Assembly (NCBI GenBank): GCA_021792365.1
Contig: JAJYUT010000005.1
Span: 372,001-436,000 of the forward strand
Direction of reading: 5' to 3'
Source of the DNA: Pseudomonadota bacterium
GTDB taxonomy: Bacteria; Pseudomonadota; Alphaproteobacteria; Dongiales; Dongiaceae
DNA length: 64,000 bases
Part shown: piece after piece, positions 8,227-18,711 of the stretch
How positions within the stretch are numbered: the stretch's first letter is position 1
Layout: each line of letters starts with the position of its first letter
Made by a program: the position numbers and the translations under genes
Notes under the pieces: model-generated
The model's database searches: none
Seen by the model: only the letters and a program-made list of their open reading frames with translations
Told to the model about the DNA's origin: nothing

Positions 8227-9519
8227 ATGGCGATTCGCACCATGATTCGGGGTCTGGTGGAAAGGCATCGCGCACCGGCTTCCGCACGCCCGCGGCGCGC
8301 CGGAGTCGCGCTCTGCGCCGCAATCCTGCTGCTCTCGACGGCTGCGGCGGCCGACTACGCGGCGGGCCTGACCGCCTTCAACCGCAAGGAATACGCCCGC
8401 GCGTTCTCGGAGTGGATCGAGAGCGCCAAGGCGGGTGATGCCCATGCGCAGCACGGCATGGGCATGCTGTACGAGATGGGGCAGGGCGTTCCCCGCGCCG
8501 ACCCGAAGGCCGCCGCCGATTGGTACCAGAAGGCGGCGGCGCAGAATCATGCGCCCGCGCTCAACAACCTTGCGCGGCTTCACGCCGATGGCCGCGGTGT
8601 CCAACAGGACGTGCCGAAGGCGATCGAGCTGTGGTCAAAGGCGGCGGAGGCGGGCAACGTCACCGCGCGCTTCAACCTAGGCCTGCAATACGCCTCCGGC
8701 AGCGGCGTTCCCCAGGACATGAAGAAGGCAGCCGCATACATGCTGCAGGCGGCGGAGGGCGGCCTGCCGGAAGCGCAATTCGCGGTGGCCAGCTACTACC
8801 GGGATGGCGCGGGGCTGGAAAAGGATCTTGACGCGGCACGGCGGTGGTACGACCGCGCGGCGACGGCCGGCTTCGAGCCGGCCCGCACGGAACTCGCCGC
8901 CCTGGACAAGCCGGTGGCGAGCGAGGCGCCGGAGCAGACAGGGCCCGCGCAAGAGCAGCAGACGGACGCGTCCGCACAATCGCAGGAGCAGGCCGCGGCA
9001 CCGGCGGAGGAAGCCGCCGAGGGCGAGCCTGCCGACATGCCGCCGACGGCCACGGAGCAGGCGGCAGCGCCGGCGGATGCGCCGCCGCAGCCGGATGCTT
9101 CCCTGCCGTCCGAGCCGGCCGCTCCGGTGGCGAAGGTAGAGCAGCCGGAAGAGAGCGCGGCCGATGCCCCGGCGGGGGAGGAGCCGCCGCCAACCGGCGC
9201 ACCGGAGGCACCCGACCCGCAGCCCGATCTGCCGGTCGCGGACTCCCTGACCGGCGATGCACGAGTCTATCGCATCTGGCTCTACAGCTCGGGGCAAGAG
9301 GGCGACGCGCGCTCCTACTGGGACAAGCTGACGATCCAGTATCCAAGGCTCCTGAAGGAACTCCAACTGGACCTCAGGCGCTACTTCCTGGGAGAGGCGA
9401 AGGGCTCCCTCTATCGCGTGTTCGCGGGCCCGTTCGACAGCCTTGGCGCCGCGCAGAAGGCGTGCGAGGGCATCAGGCAGCGTTCCGGCAACCAGTTCTG
9501 CCGTCCTGTCCTTAACTAG
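8227..9519 (+). CDS. Exported Sel1-repeat protein with C-terminal SPOR domain
   Basis: A 430-residue envelope protein. A hydrophobic segment near residues 25-40 (VALCAAILLLSTAAAA) should be a signal peptide or anchor. Four to five Sel1-like repeats follow up to about residue 215 (for example GMGMLYEMGQGVP and NLARLHADGRGVQ). Then come an Ala/Pro/Glu-rich linker of about 120 residues and a SPOR domain at the end (YRIWLYSSG to GNQFCRPVL). SPOR domains bind denuded septal peptidoglycan, so a role in cell division or wall remodelling is likely. The ATG at 8227 is chosen, but an in-frame GTG at 8218 is possible and no strong ribosome binding site is seen. The partner of the Sel1 part is unknown. 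Confidence 0.8.
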   Translation: MAIRTMIRGLVERHRAPASARPRRAGVALCAAILLLSTAAAADYAAGLTAFNRKEYARAFSEWIESAKAGDAHAQHGMGMLYEMGQGVPRADPKAAADWYQKAAAQNHAPALNNLARLHADGRGVQQDVPKAIELWSKAAEAGNVTARFNLGLQYASGSGVPQDMKKAAAYMLQAAEGGLPEAQFAVASYYRDGAGLEKDLDAARRWYDRAATAGFEPARTELAALDKPVASEAPEQTGPAQEQQTDASAQSQEQAAAPAEEAAEGEPADMPPTATEQAAAPADAPPQPDASLPSEPAAPVAKVEQPEESAADAPAGEEPPPTGAPEAPDPQPDLPVADSLTGDARVYRIWLYSSGQEGDARSYWDKLTIQYPRLLKELQLDLRRYFLGEAKGSLYRVFAGPFDSLGAAQKACEGIRQRSGNQFCRPVLN

Positions 9520-9548
9520 CCGCCATTCCGTTTTGGCGAGGTGGTCGA

Positions 9549-11117
9549 GTGATTCAGCCAGGCGATCCTTCCAATGGCGATCATTCCGATGGCGATCATC
9601 CCGATCTGGCCGTGTTGACCAGCGCCGAAATGCGCGCGGCGGAGCAGGCGGCGTTTGCGCGCGGATTGCCGAGCTTCGAGGCGATGCGCCGCGCCGGCGT
9701 CGCGGTGGCGGATGCGATCGCGGCGCGCTGGCCGGCTGGCGGCCGCGCGGTGCATGTGCTGTGCGGGCCCGGCAACAATGGCGGCGATGGCTTTATCGCC
9801 GCTGAGGCCCTGCGCGCCGCCGGCTATCAGGTCGTCGTCCATGCCGTCCGCGGAAGGTCGGACTATGCCGGCGATGCGGCGCGCGCGGCGGCTTTGTGGC
9901 GGGGCGATGTGCGAGCGCCGGACCCCGCGATCCTCGCCGCGCTCGACGAATCCGCGGTCATCATCGATGCGTTGTTCGGCATTGGCCTCGACCGCGCGCT
10001 GGAGCGCAAGACCGCGGCCATCATCGCAGCCGCGAACGCATCGCCGGCGACGGTCGTCGCCATCGACATCGCCAGCGGTGTCCATGCAGACGACGGCCGG
10101 ATCATGGGCGCCGCGATCGATGCCGATGTCACCGTCACGTTCAACTGGCGCAAGCGCGGCCACGTGCTGCTGCCCGGCGCCGCGCAATGCGGCGAGGTGC
10201 TGGTGGCCGATGTGGGCTTCAGGGCGGGCGACCTGGCCGCAACGCATCCGTCCTGCCGGCTGAATGCGCCGGCCTTGTGGGCCCGGCATTATCCGGTGCC
10301 CCAGCCGGCCGATCACAAATACCGGCGCGGCCATGCCGTCATCGCCGGAGGCGCCGTCATGACCGGTGCCGCCCGCCTGGCGGCGCGTGCGGCGCGGCGG
10401 GTCGGGCTCGGCCTGTTGACCCTGGCCGTTCCGCCGGAGGCGTGGCCGATCTACGCCGCCGATCAGCCGGGTGCGATCGTCCGGCCGATTGCCGATCCGG
10501 CAGGTTTTGCCGGGCTGGCTGGCGATGAGCGCATTTCGGCGCTGCTGGTCGGCAGCGGCCTGGAGCCTGACGGCCGCACCGCCGATCTTGTCCGCACCTG
10601 CCTCGCGCTCGGCCGGCCGCTGGTGATCGATGGCGGCGGGTTGACGGTGTTGGCGGATGGCGGCGGCTTGGCGGCCGGTCACGCGAAAGTCGTCCTGACC
10701 CCGCACGAGGGCGAGTTCGGACGGCTGTTTCCCGATCTGCTTGCGCGCCATGGGAAGCTCGACCGGGCTCTGGAGGCCGCGCGACGGACCGGCTGCATCG
10801 TGGTCCTGAAGGGCTCCGACACGGTCGTCGCAGCTCCGGATGGCCGCGCCGTCGTCTCGGGCGGCGCGCCGCCAGTGCTGGCGACCGCCGGCTCCGGCGA
10901 TGTCCTGGCCGGCATCGTTACCGGCCTGTTGGCTCTCGGGATCCCGCCGTTTTCAGCGGCTTGCATGGGTGTATGGCTGCACGGCCGCGCGGCGGAAGGG
11001 TTTGGGATCGGCCTGATCGCCGAGGACTTGCCTGACCGGTTGCCGGGCGCCCTTGCTGAGGCATTGCCTCGATCCGGGCGCAAATCCCAGTCCAAATCGC
11101 TGGCGCAGAAGGGCTAA
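9549..11117 (+). CDS. nnr: Bifunctional NAD(P)H-hydrate epimerase / ADP-dependent dehydratase
   Basis: A 522-residue fusion that repairs damaged NAD(P)H hydrates. The N-terminal YjeF epimerase domain covers about residues 17-230 (GPGNNGGDGFIAAEAL, IDIASGVHADDG). The C-terminal ribokinase-like dehydratase covers about 240-505 (LTPHEGEFGRLFP, and AGSGDVLAG near residue 447). The start is a GTG at 9549, seven bases after GAGG at 9538-9541. The first residues form a small Gly-Asp repeat encoded by three 15-bp units. The gene precedes tRNA-Leu and is followed by a probable terminator. Confidence 0.93.
   Translation: MIQPGDPSNGDHSDGDHPDLAVLTSAEMRAAEQAAFARGLPSFEAMRRAGVAVADAIAARWPAGGRAVHVLCGPGNNGGDGFIAAEALRAAGYQVVVHAVRGRSDYAGDAARAAALWRGDVRAPDPAILAALDESAVIIDALFGIGLDRALERKTAAIIAAANASPATVVAIDIASGVHADDGRIMGAAIDADVTVTFNWRKRGHVLLPGAAQCGEVLVADVGFRAGDLAATHPSCRLNAPALWARHYPVPQPADHKYRRGHAVIAGGAVMTGAARLAARAARRVGLGLLTLAVPPEAWPIYAADQPGAIVRPIADPAGFAGLAGDERISALLVGSGLEPDGRTADLVRTCLALGRPLVIDGGGLTVLADGGGLAAGHAKVVLTPHEGEFGRLFPDLLARHGKLDRALEAARRTGCIVVLKGSDTVVAAPDGRAVVSGGAPPVLATAGSGDVLAGIVTGLLALGIPPFSAACMGVWLHGRAAEGFGIGLIAEDLPDRLPGALAEALPRSGRKSQSKSLAQKG
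9560..9604 (+). repeat. Three 15-bp tandem units in the 5' end of nnr
   Basis: Three units start at 9560, 9575 and 9590; the last two differ at one base (TGGCGATCATTCCGA and TGGCGATCATCCCGA), and the first is more diverged. They encode GDPSN-GDHSD-GDHPD ahead of the conserved fold, so length changes here should be tolerated. Confidence 0.75.
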
Positions 11118-11128
11118 ATCCAGCCTCC

Positions 11129-11163
11129 GCCGACTTGGCTCGGGGCCCGGAATCGGCCTTTTT
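11129..11163 (+). terminator. Probable intrinsic terminator after nnr
   Basis: GC-rich dyads (GCCGA at 11129-11133 with TCGGC at 11153-11157, and an inner GGC/GCC pair) are followed by five T at 11159-11163. It lies just after the nnr stop and before tRNA-Leu. Confidence 0.5.
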
Positions 11164-11248
11164 CCTTGTGCCGAGGGCAAGCCTGGGATACATCCGCGCC
11201 CGACGACGCGGGGCGGCAACCCGCGATGGCGCTTGAATTGGACGCCGG

Positions 11249-11333
11249 GCGGGCGTGGCGGAACTGGTAGACGCGCTGGATTTAGGTTCCAGTGACGAAA
11301 GTCGTGGGGGTTCAAGTCCCTCCGCCCGCACCA
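11249..11333 (+). tRNA. tRNA-Leu (anticodon TAG)
   Basis: The acceptor arm GCGGGCG at 11249-11255 pairs with CGCCCGC near 11323-11329. The anticodon stem CTGGA/TCCAG encloses TTTAGGT, giving anticodon TAG. A long variable arm (TGACGAAAGTCG) marks a class II tRNA, as expected for leucine. The T arm contains GTTCAAGTC. Discriminator A is at 11330 and CCA is encoded at 11331-11333. Confidence 0.96.
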
Positions 11334-11400
11334 CCCGGAACAAGCCGTCGCTGTGTTGCCAATGCCGCCAACAACGATCAATCAGCGGATAGAGCCTTTC

Positions 11401-12726
11401 ATGCAGATCACCGAAACCAACGCCACCGGCCTCAAGCGCGAATACAAGGTCATCGTCCCGGCGAACACGCTCCAGGGACAGATCGAGACCCGCCTGAAGG
11501 AGCTGGGCGAGCGCATCCGGATGCCGGGCTTCCGCCCGGGCAAGGTGCCGATGCAACTCCTCAAGCAGCGCTACGAGAAGTCGGTGATGGGTGAGGTGCT
11601 GGAGAAGACGGTGCACGAGGGCTCGCATCAGCTCCTCAACGAGCGGAACCTGCGCCCGGCCGGCCAGCCCAAGGTCGAGATCGTGAAATTCGAGGACGGC
11701 CAGGATCTGGAGTTCAGCGTGGCGATGGAGGTGATCCCGGAGATCACGCCGGTCGATTTCAAGACCCTGAAGCTCGAGCGCACGGTGGTCGATGTGCCGG
11801 ACTCCGAGATCGAGGAGAGTCTGCAGCGCATCGCCAAGCGCCAGCGCAAGCCGGAGCCCGCCGCTGACGATCATGCCGCGCAGTCGGGCGACGTGGTGAT
11901 GATCGACTTCGTGGGCCGCGTCGACGGCGAGGAGTTCGAAGGCGGCAAGGCCGAGGATTTCCACCTGGAGCTCGGCTCTGGCATGTTCATCCCGGGTTTC
12001 GAGGAGCAGCTCGCCGGCCTGAAGAAGGGCGACAAGAAGACCGTGGCGGTCACGTTCCCTGCCGAATATGGCAACCAGGACCTGGCGGGCAAGCCCGCCG
12101 AGTTCGACGTGACGGTGAAGCAGGTCAGTCAGCCCAAGGACCAGCCGATCGACGACGAGATGGCCAAGGCGCTCGGCGCCGAGGACCTGGCGACGCTGCG
12201 CAGCCGCGTGCGCGAGCAGATCGAGCGCGACTACGGGCTCGCCGCCCGCGCACGCCTGAAGCGCGGACTCTTGGACCAGTTGGCCGAGAAGCACGATTTC
12301 ACGCTGCCCGAGGGTCTTGTCGACGCCGAATTCGAGGCCATCTGGAAGCAGATCGAGGCCGACATGAAGGCCGACCGGCTGGATGCCGAGGACAAGGGCA
12401 AGAGCGAAGAGCAGCTCAAGACCGAGTATCGCGACATCGCCAAGCGGCGCGTGAAGCTCGGCCTTCTGCTATCGGAAGTGGGCCGCGCCAACAATATCCA
12501 GGTTCCGAATGATGATTTGACGCGGGCGATGATCACGGAGGCCCGCCGCTTCCCCGGCCAGGAGAAGCAGGTCATCGAATTTTACCAGAAGTCGCCGGAG
12601 GCTTTGAATCAGCTCCGCGCGCCCATATATGAGGACAAGGTGATCGACTTCATTCTGGAACTCGCCCAGGTGTCCGACCGTCATACGACGCCCGAGGCGT
12701 TCCGCAAGGAAGGCGAGGCCGCCTGA
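11401..12726 (+). CDS. tig: Trigger factor (ribosome-associated chaperone and peptidyl-prolyl isomerase)
   Basis: A 441-residue chaperone that binds the ribosome exit tunnel. The N-terminal ribosome-binding domain contains the signature MPGFRPGKVP around residues 41-50. The central FKBP-like isomerase domain covers about 155-245 (DVVMIDFVGRVDGEEF, PGFEEQLAGLKKGD), and the C-terminal helical cradle follows. The ATG at 11401 was chosen over an upstream in-frame start at 11353 because MQITETNATGLKREY is the usual start of the family. It opens the block tig-clpP-clpX-lon that is standard in proteobacteria. Confidence 0.95.
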   Translation: MQITETNATGLKREYKVIVPANTLQGQIETRLKELGERIRMPGFRPGKVPMQLLKQRYEKSVMGEVLEKTVHEGSHQLLNERNLRPAGQPKVEIVKFEDGQDLEFSVAMEVIPEITPVDFKTLKLERTVVDVPDSEIEESLQRIAKRQRKPEPAADDHAAQSGDVVMIDFVGRVDGEEFEGGKAEDFHLELGSGMFIPGFEEQLAGLKKGDKKTVAVTFPAEYGNQDLAGKPAEFDVTVKQVSQPKDQPIDDEMAKALGAEDLATLRSRVREQIERDYGLAARARLKRGLLDQLAEKHDFTLPEGLVDAEFEAIWKQIEADMKADRLDAEDKGKSEEQLKTEYRDIAKRRVKLGLLLSEVGRANNIQVPNDDLTRAMITEARRFPGQEKQVIEFYQKSPEALNQLRAPIYEDKVIDFILELAQVSDRHTTPEAFRKEGEAA

Positions 12727-12825
12727 TCGCCAGCGCGATTGCGCGACGCCGGACCGGGCGTATGATCGGCGGCAGATGATGATTCGCCGGCAATGCCGGT
12801 CCACAGGTTTTACGAGGGCGATATG

Positions 12826-13470
<645 letters not shown>

Positions 13471-13691
13471 CCCTTTTCTGACCTTTCCGGGACTAGCCTC
13501 GATTTGGCCGGATATAGGCCGATCGGGTGATCGCGTTGGGTCAACCAGCGTCATATATTGGTCTGGCGCCACAGTGGGTGCCCGGCCGGCGCACTGCGGC
13601 ATAAAGCCGTTGTGCGGATGATTTCTCCAAGGCTAACATGGCACGCGAGGCAAGGCCGAATCCGGCCTGCCGAAGTGTGAACGGATAGCGA

Positions 13692-14957
13692 ATGAACAAG
13701 TCCAGCGGCAGCGATTCGAAAAACACCCTCTACTGCTCGTTCTGCGGAAAGAGCCAGCACGAGGTCCGCAAGCTGATCGCCGGCCCGACCGTCTTCATCT
13801 GCGATGAATGCGTCGAGCTGTGCATGGACATCATCCGCGAAGAGCACAAGACGACCCTGGTGCGCTCGCGGGACGGTGTGCCGAGCCCGCGCGACATCTG
13901 CAAGGTTCTGGACGATTACGTGATCGGCCAGGAGCACGCCAAGAAGGTGCTCTCGGTAGCCGTGCACAACCACTACAAGCGTCTGGCCCACGTCGGCAAG
14001 CAGAACGACGTCGAGCTGTCGAAGTCCAATATCCTGCTGGTCGGGCCGACCGGCTGCGGCAAAACGCTGCTTGCCCAGACGCTGGCGCGCATCATCGACG
14101 TTCCTTTCACCATGGCCGACGCGACGACGCTGACGGAAGCCGGCTATGTGGGCGAGGATGTCGAGAACATCATCCTCAAGCTGCTGCAATCTGCCGACTA
14201 CAACGTCGAGCGTGCACAGCGCGGGATCGTCTATATCGACGAGGTCGACAAGATCAGCCGCAAGTCCGACAACCCCTCGATCACGCGAGACGTGTCGGGA
14301 GAGGGCGTGCAGCAGGCGCTGCTCAAGATCATGGAAGGCACCATCGCTTCGGTCCCGCCGCAGGGCGGCCGCAAGCATCCGCAGCAGGAGTTCCTGCAGG
14401 TCGACACCACGAACATTCTCTTCATCTGCGGCGGCGCGTTCGCCGGGCTGGAGAAGATCATCGCGCAGCGCGGCCGCGGCGGTTCTGCCATCGGCTTCGG
14501 CGCGGACGTGCGCGGGCCGGATGACCGGCGCGCGGGCGAGGTGCTGCGCGAGGTCGAGCCGGAGGATCTGCTGAAGTTCGGCCTGATCCCAGAATTCGTC
14601 GGCCGCCTGCCGGTGGTGGCGACGCTCGAGGACCTCGACGAGGAGGCTCTGGTCAAGATCCTGACGGAGCCCAAGAACGCGCTGGTGAAGCAGTATCAGC
14701 GGCTGTTCGAGATGGAGGATGTCCGTCTCGATTTCGCCGAGGACGCGTTGGGCGCGATCGCGCGCAAGGCGATCGCCCGAAAGACCGGCGCGCGGGGCCT
14801 GCGCTCCATCATGGAGGCGATTCTGCTGGAATCGATGTTCGACCTGCCCAGCCTGGACGGGGTCGAGGCCATTGTGATCAGCCGGGAAGTGGTCGAAGGC
14901 AAGGCGAAGCCGCTATACATCTACACGGATCGTCGCGGCGACGTCGCCGGCGCCTGA
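13692..14957 (+). CDS. clpX: Clp protease ATP-binding subunit, AAA+ unfoldase
   Basis: A 421-residue AAA+ unfoldase that feeds substrates to ClpP. The N-terminal zinc-binding domain has C15, C18, C37 and C40. Walker A is GPTGCGKT (residues 118-125) and Walker B is [10 protein letters not shown]. The pore loop GYVGEDVE and the ClpP-docking loop near IGFGADV are present. The gap of 221 bases from clpP has no clear promoter or terminator, so the two could be read together or separately. The length and all motifs are ordinary for the family. Confidence 0.96.
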   Translation: MNKSSGSDSKNTLYCSFCGKSQHEVRKLIAGPTVFICDECVELCMDIIREEHKTTLVRSRDGVPSPRDICKVLDDYVIGQEHAKKVLSVAVHNHYKRLAHVGKQNDVELSKSNILLVGPTGCGKTLLAQTLARIIDVPFTMADATTLTEAGYVGEDVENIILKLLQSADYNVERAQRGIVYIDEVDKISRKSDNPSITRDVSGEGVQQALLKIMEGTIASVPPQGGRKHPQQEFLQVDTTNILFICGGAFAGLEKIIAQRGRGGSAIGFGADVRGPDDRRAGEVLREVEPEDLLKFGLIPEFVGRLPVVATLEDLDEEALVKILTEPKNALVKQYQRLFEMEDVRLDFAEDALGAIARKAIARKTGARGLRSIMEAILLESMFDLPSLDGVEAIVISREVVEGKAKPLYIYTDRRGDVAGA

Positions 14958-15234
14958 GAGCCGCGCTCTCTGCATTCCGGCCTCTCGAATCTGTGCCCTT
15001 GAAGGGGCCAGAGGGGTCCACCAAATAGTTAACGGAACAACGGGCCCACCTCCCCGGCCTCATGCGCTGTCATGACGCGCCAGTCGTTCATCGCTCCAGA
15101 TCGGCATGGTTCGTGCAGGGAAATATGACAGCGTGCGCCGCCCGACAGGCCAGGAAACCTAGGCCGGTCAAGCAGTTGCTAGGGGGTACCGGCGGGGTTA
15201 GTCTGCCTGTTGAATTGTTGGAGTCTGTATTGCG
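14958..15234. other. Intergenic region upstream of lon
   Basis: This 277-bp gap should contain the lon promoter. CTTGAA at 14998-15003 resembles a heat-shock -35, but no good matching -10 follows. A weak sigma-70-like pair is TTGCTA at 15176-15181 and TAGTCT at 15199-15204 with a 17-bp spacer. The ribosome binding site GGAG is at 15220-15223. Confidence 0.35.
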
Positions 15235-17646
<2,412 letters not shown>

Positions 17647-17690
17647 TCGCGCTGCATTTTCTGCATCTAACAAACATCTGACAACGTGTT

Positions 17691-17727
17691 GAGAGCCGCG
17701 ATTATCCTGGGGATAATCGCGGTTCTC
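17691..17727 (+). terminator. Strong stem-loop after lon
   Basis: Seventeen bases at 17691-17707 pair with 17711-17727, with one G-U pair and a 3-base loop. The stem is unusually long for a terminator and no U-tract follows, so it may end transcription poorly or act as an RNA-processing or stability element. Confidence 0.7.
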
Positions 17728-17730
17728 GCA

Positions 17731-17760
17731 TTGACTGTTTCAAAAACCGGGTTCTAAAAT
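17731..17760 (+). promoter_or_regulatory. Probable sigma-70 promoter of hupB
   Basis: TTGACT at 17731-17736 and TAAAAT at 17755-17760 are separated by 18 bp. The pair follows the stem-loop after lon and lies about 70 bases before the hupB start. Confidence 0.6.
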
Positions 17761-17829
17761 CCCGCGTTCAGGGCCTAGCAGATCCAATCCAGCAAATCTT
17801 TCCGGTCTAGAGAGCAAGGGGGGTACCCA

Positions 17830-18102
17830 GTGAACAAGAACGATTTGATTGCGGAAGTGGCCGACGATACCGGCCTTTCCAAATCAGACGCAGCCCGCGC
17901 GGTCGATGCCGTGTTCGACGCGATCACGAAGGCGTTGAAGAAGAACAACGAGGTACGCCTGGTCGGCTTCGGCACGTTCAGCGTCGCGAAGCGCGCGAAG
18001 TCGAAGGGCCGCAATCCCCGCACTGGTGAAGAGATCCAAATCCCCGCATCCAAGCTGCCGAAGTTCAAAGCCGGCAAGGGCCTCAAGGACGCCGTCAATT
18101 GA
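17830..18102 (+). CDS. hupB: DNA-binding protein HU-beta
   Basis: A 90-residue nucleoid protein of the HU/IHF family. The family signature is visible as [21 protein letters not shown], with the arm residues RNPRTGE and [12 protein letters not shown]. The start is GTG at 17830 ([11 protein letters not shown]), well supported by AAGGGGGGT at 17816-17823. HU compacts and bends DNA without strong sequence preference. hupB directly after lon is a conserved arrangement. It has its own promoter and a terminator at 18142. Confidence 0.96.
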   Translation: MNKNDLIAEVADDTGLSKSDAARAVDAVFDAITKALKKNNEVRLVGFGTFSVAKRAKSKGRNPRTGEEIQIPASKLPKFKAGKGLKDAVN

Positions 18103-18141
18103 ACGCAGAATTTTGACTCCGCACGTTCGGTGCGATGAACG

Positions 18142-18176
18142 ACCGGCCGCTCTCCACTGGGCGGCCGGTTTCGTTT
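18142..18176 (+). terminator. Intrinsic terminator of hupB
   Basis: A perfect 9-bp stem ACCGGCCGC (18142-18150) / GCGGCCGGT (18161-18169) with a 10-base loop is followed by TTCGTTTT. Confidence 0.8.
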
Positions 18177-18224
18177 TGAGTCGATGGAAGTTGCGCGCAG
18201 CGCGGGCTCGCTGCGAGCAAAGGC

Positions 18225-18300
18225 TGGTGGGCGATGACGGACTCGAACCGCCGACATCTTCCGTGTAAAGGAAGCGCTCTACCAACTGAGCTAATCGCCC
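18225..18300 (-). tRNA. tRNA-Val (anticodon TAC)
   Basis: Read on the minus strand from 18300, the acceptor GGGCGAT pairs with ATCGCCC. The anticodon stem CTTCC/GGAAG encloses TTTACAC, giving anticodon TAC. The T arm contains GGTTCGAGTCC. Discriminator A is at 18228 and CCA is encoded at 18227-18225. It points toward hupB, opposite to its neighbours. Confidence 0.96.
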
Positions 18301-18366
18301 ATGATCGCAGTCCTGCAAGGCCGTCTTGTAAGGTCGGCGCGGCGGTTCGTCCACAGCTTCCGGCCG

Positions 18367-18402
18367 AAAACGAACGGGCCGCTGCCTTGCGACAGCGGCC
18401 CG
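18367..18402 (-). terminator. Intrinsic terminator of the candidate small RNA
   Basis: On the minus strand a perfect 10-bp stem CGGGCCGCTG / CAGCGGCCCG with an 8-base loop is followed by TTCGTTTT. The T-rich side is only on the minus strand, which sets the direction. Confidence 0.7.
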
Positions 18403-18493
18403 ATGAGCCGGGCATCGATGGGGGACGGGGCATTCGCCCGGCTGGGACCATGACAGTCTACGGTCGGGGCATGAATCGCAGATGAAGAAAGCG
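18367..18493 (-). ncRNA. Candidate small RNA with three hairpins
   Basis: A minus-strand unit of about 127 nt. A promoter-like pair (TTGAAA at 18527-18522, CATAAA at 18505-18500, 16-bp spacer) predicts a start near 18493. The transcript could form three hairpins: 18465-18446 (GACCGU/AUGGUC), 18443-18406 (AGCCGGGC/GCCCGGCU, 8 bp, with a 22-base C-rich loop), and an intrinsic terminator at 18402-18375 followed by UUCGUUUU. No open frame fits it. The C-rich loop could pair with Shine-Dalgarno sequences. I do not recognise it as a known family; the ends are estimates. Confidence 0.45.
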
Positions 18494-18535
18494 CCGGCTT
18501 TTATGTTGATTTGATTGGGAATTTCAAGGCTTATG

Positions 18536-18577
18536 AGGGGTCGGGAAAGCCTGGGAACGCAAGGGGATCCGACCCTT
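18536..18577 (+). promoter_or_regulatory. Hairpin in the 5' leader of fhs
   Basis: The region from about 18530 to 18711 is non-coding and precedes fhs. It contains a 9-bp stem (18536-18544 with 18569-18577, one G-U pair) and a 24-base loop. I looked for the ZTP riboswitch core, which often precedes fhs, and did not find it. The role is unknown. Confidence 0.35.
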
Positions 18578-18711
18578 GGCGTACGGAATCTCGACAAGAT
18601 TCGTCGCGTTCAGACTTTCGAGTGCGGGGGAATCTCCATAGGCTTCACCGATTTTCGTGCGCGCCACGGCAGCGGCGCCAGGGGACAACACGTGCAGGGA
18701 GTAACAGGTCC

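Noticed and set aside
14998-15026. A heat-shock (sigma-32) promoter before lon
   Set aside because: CTTGAA is present but the expected CCCCATNT-like -10 is not found at 13-14 bp; kept only as a weak note.
18511-18711. A 67-residue N-terminal extension of fhs
   Set aside because: The ATG at 18712 gives the normal family length and N-terminus. The extension has no family match and overlaps the predicted promoter and leader.
18530-18711. A ZTP (pfl) riboswitch before fhs
   Set aside because: The conserved core segments of that riboswitch are absent; only a short GCCTGGG resemblance is present.
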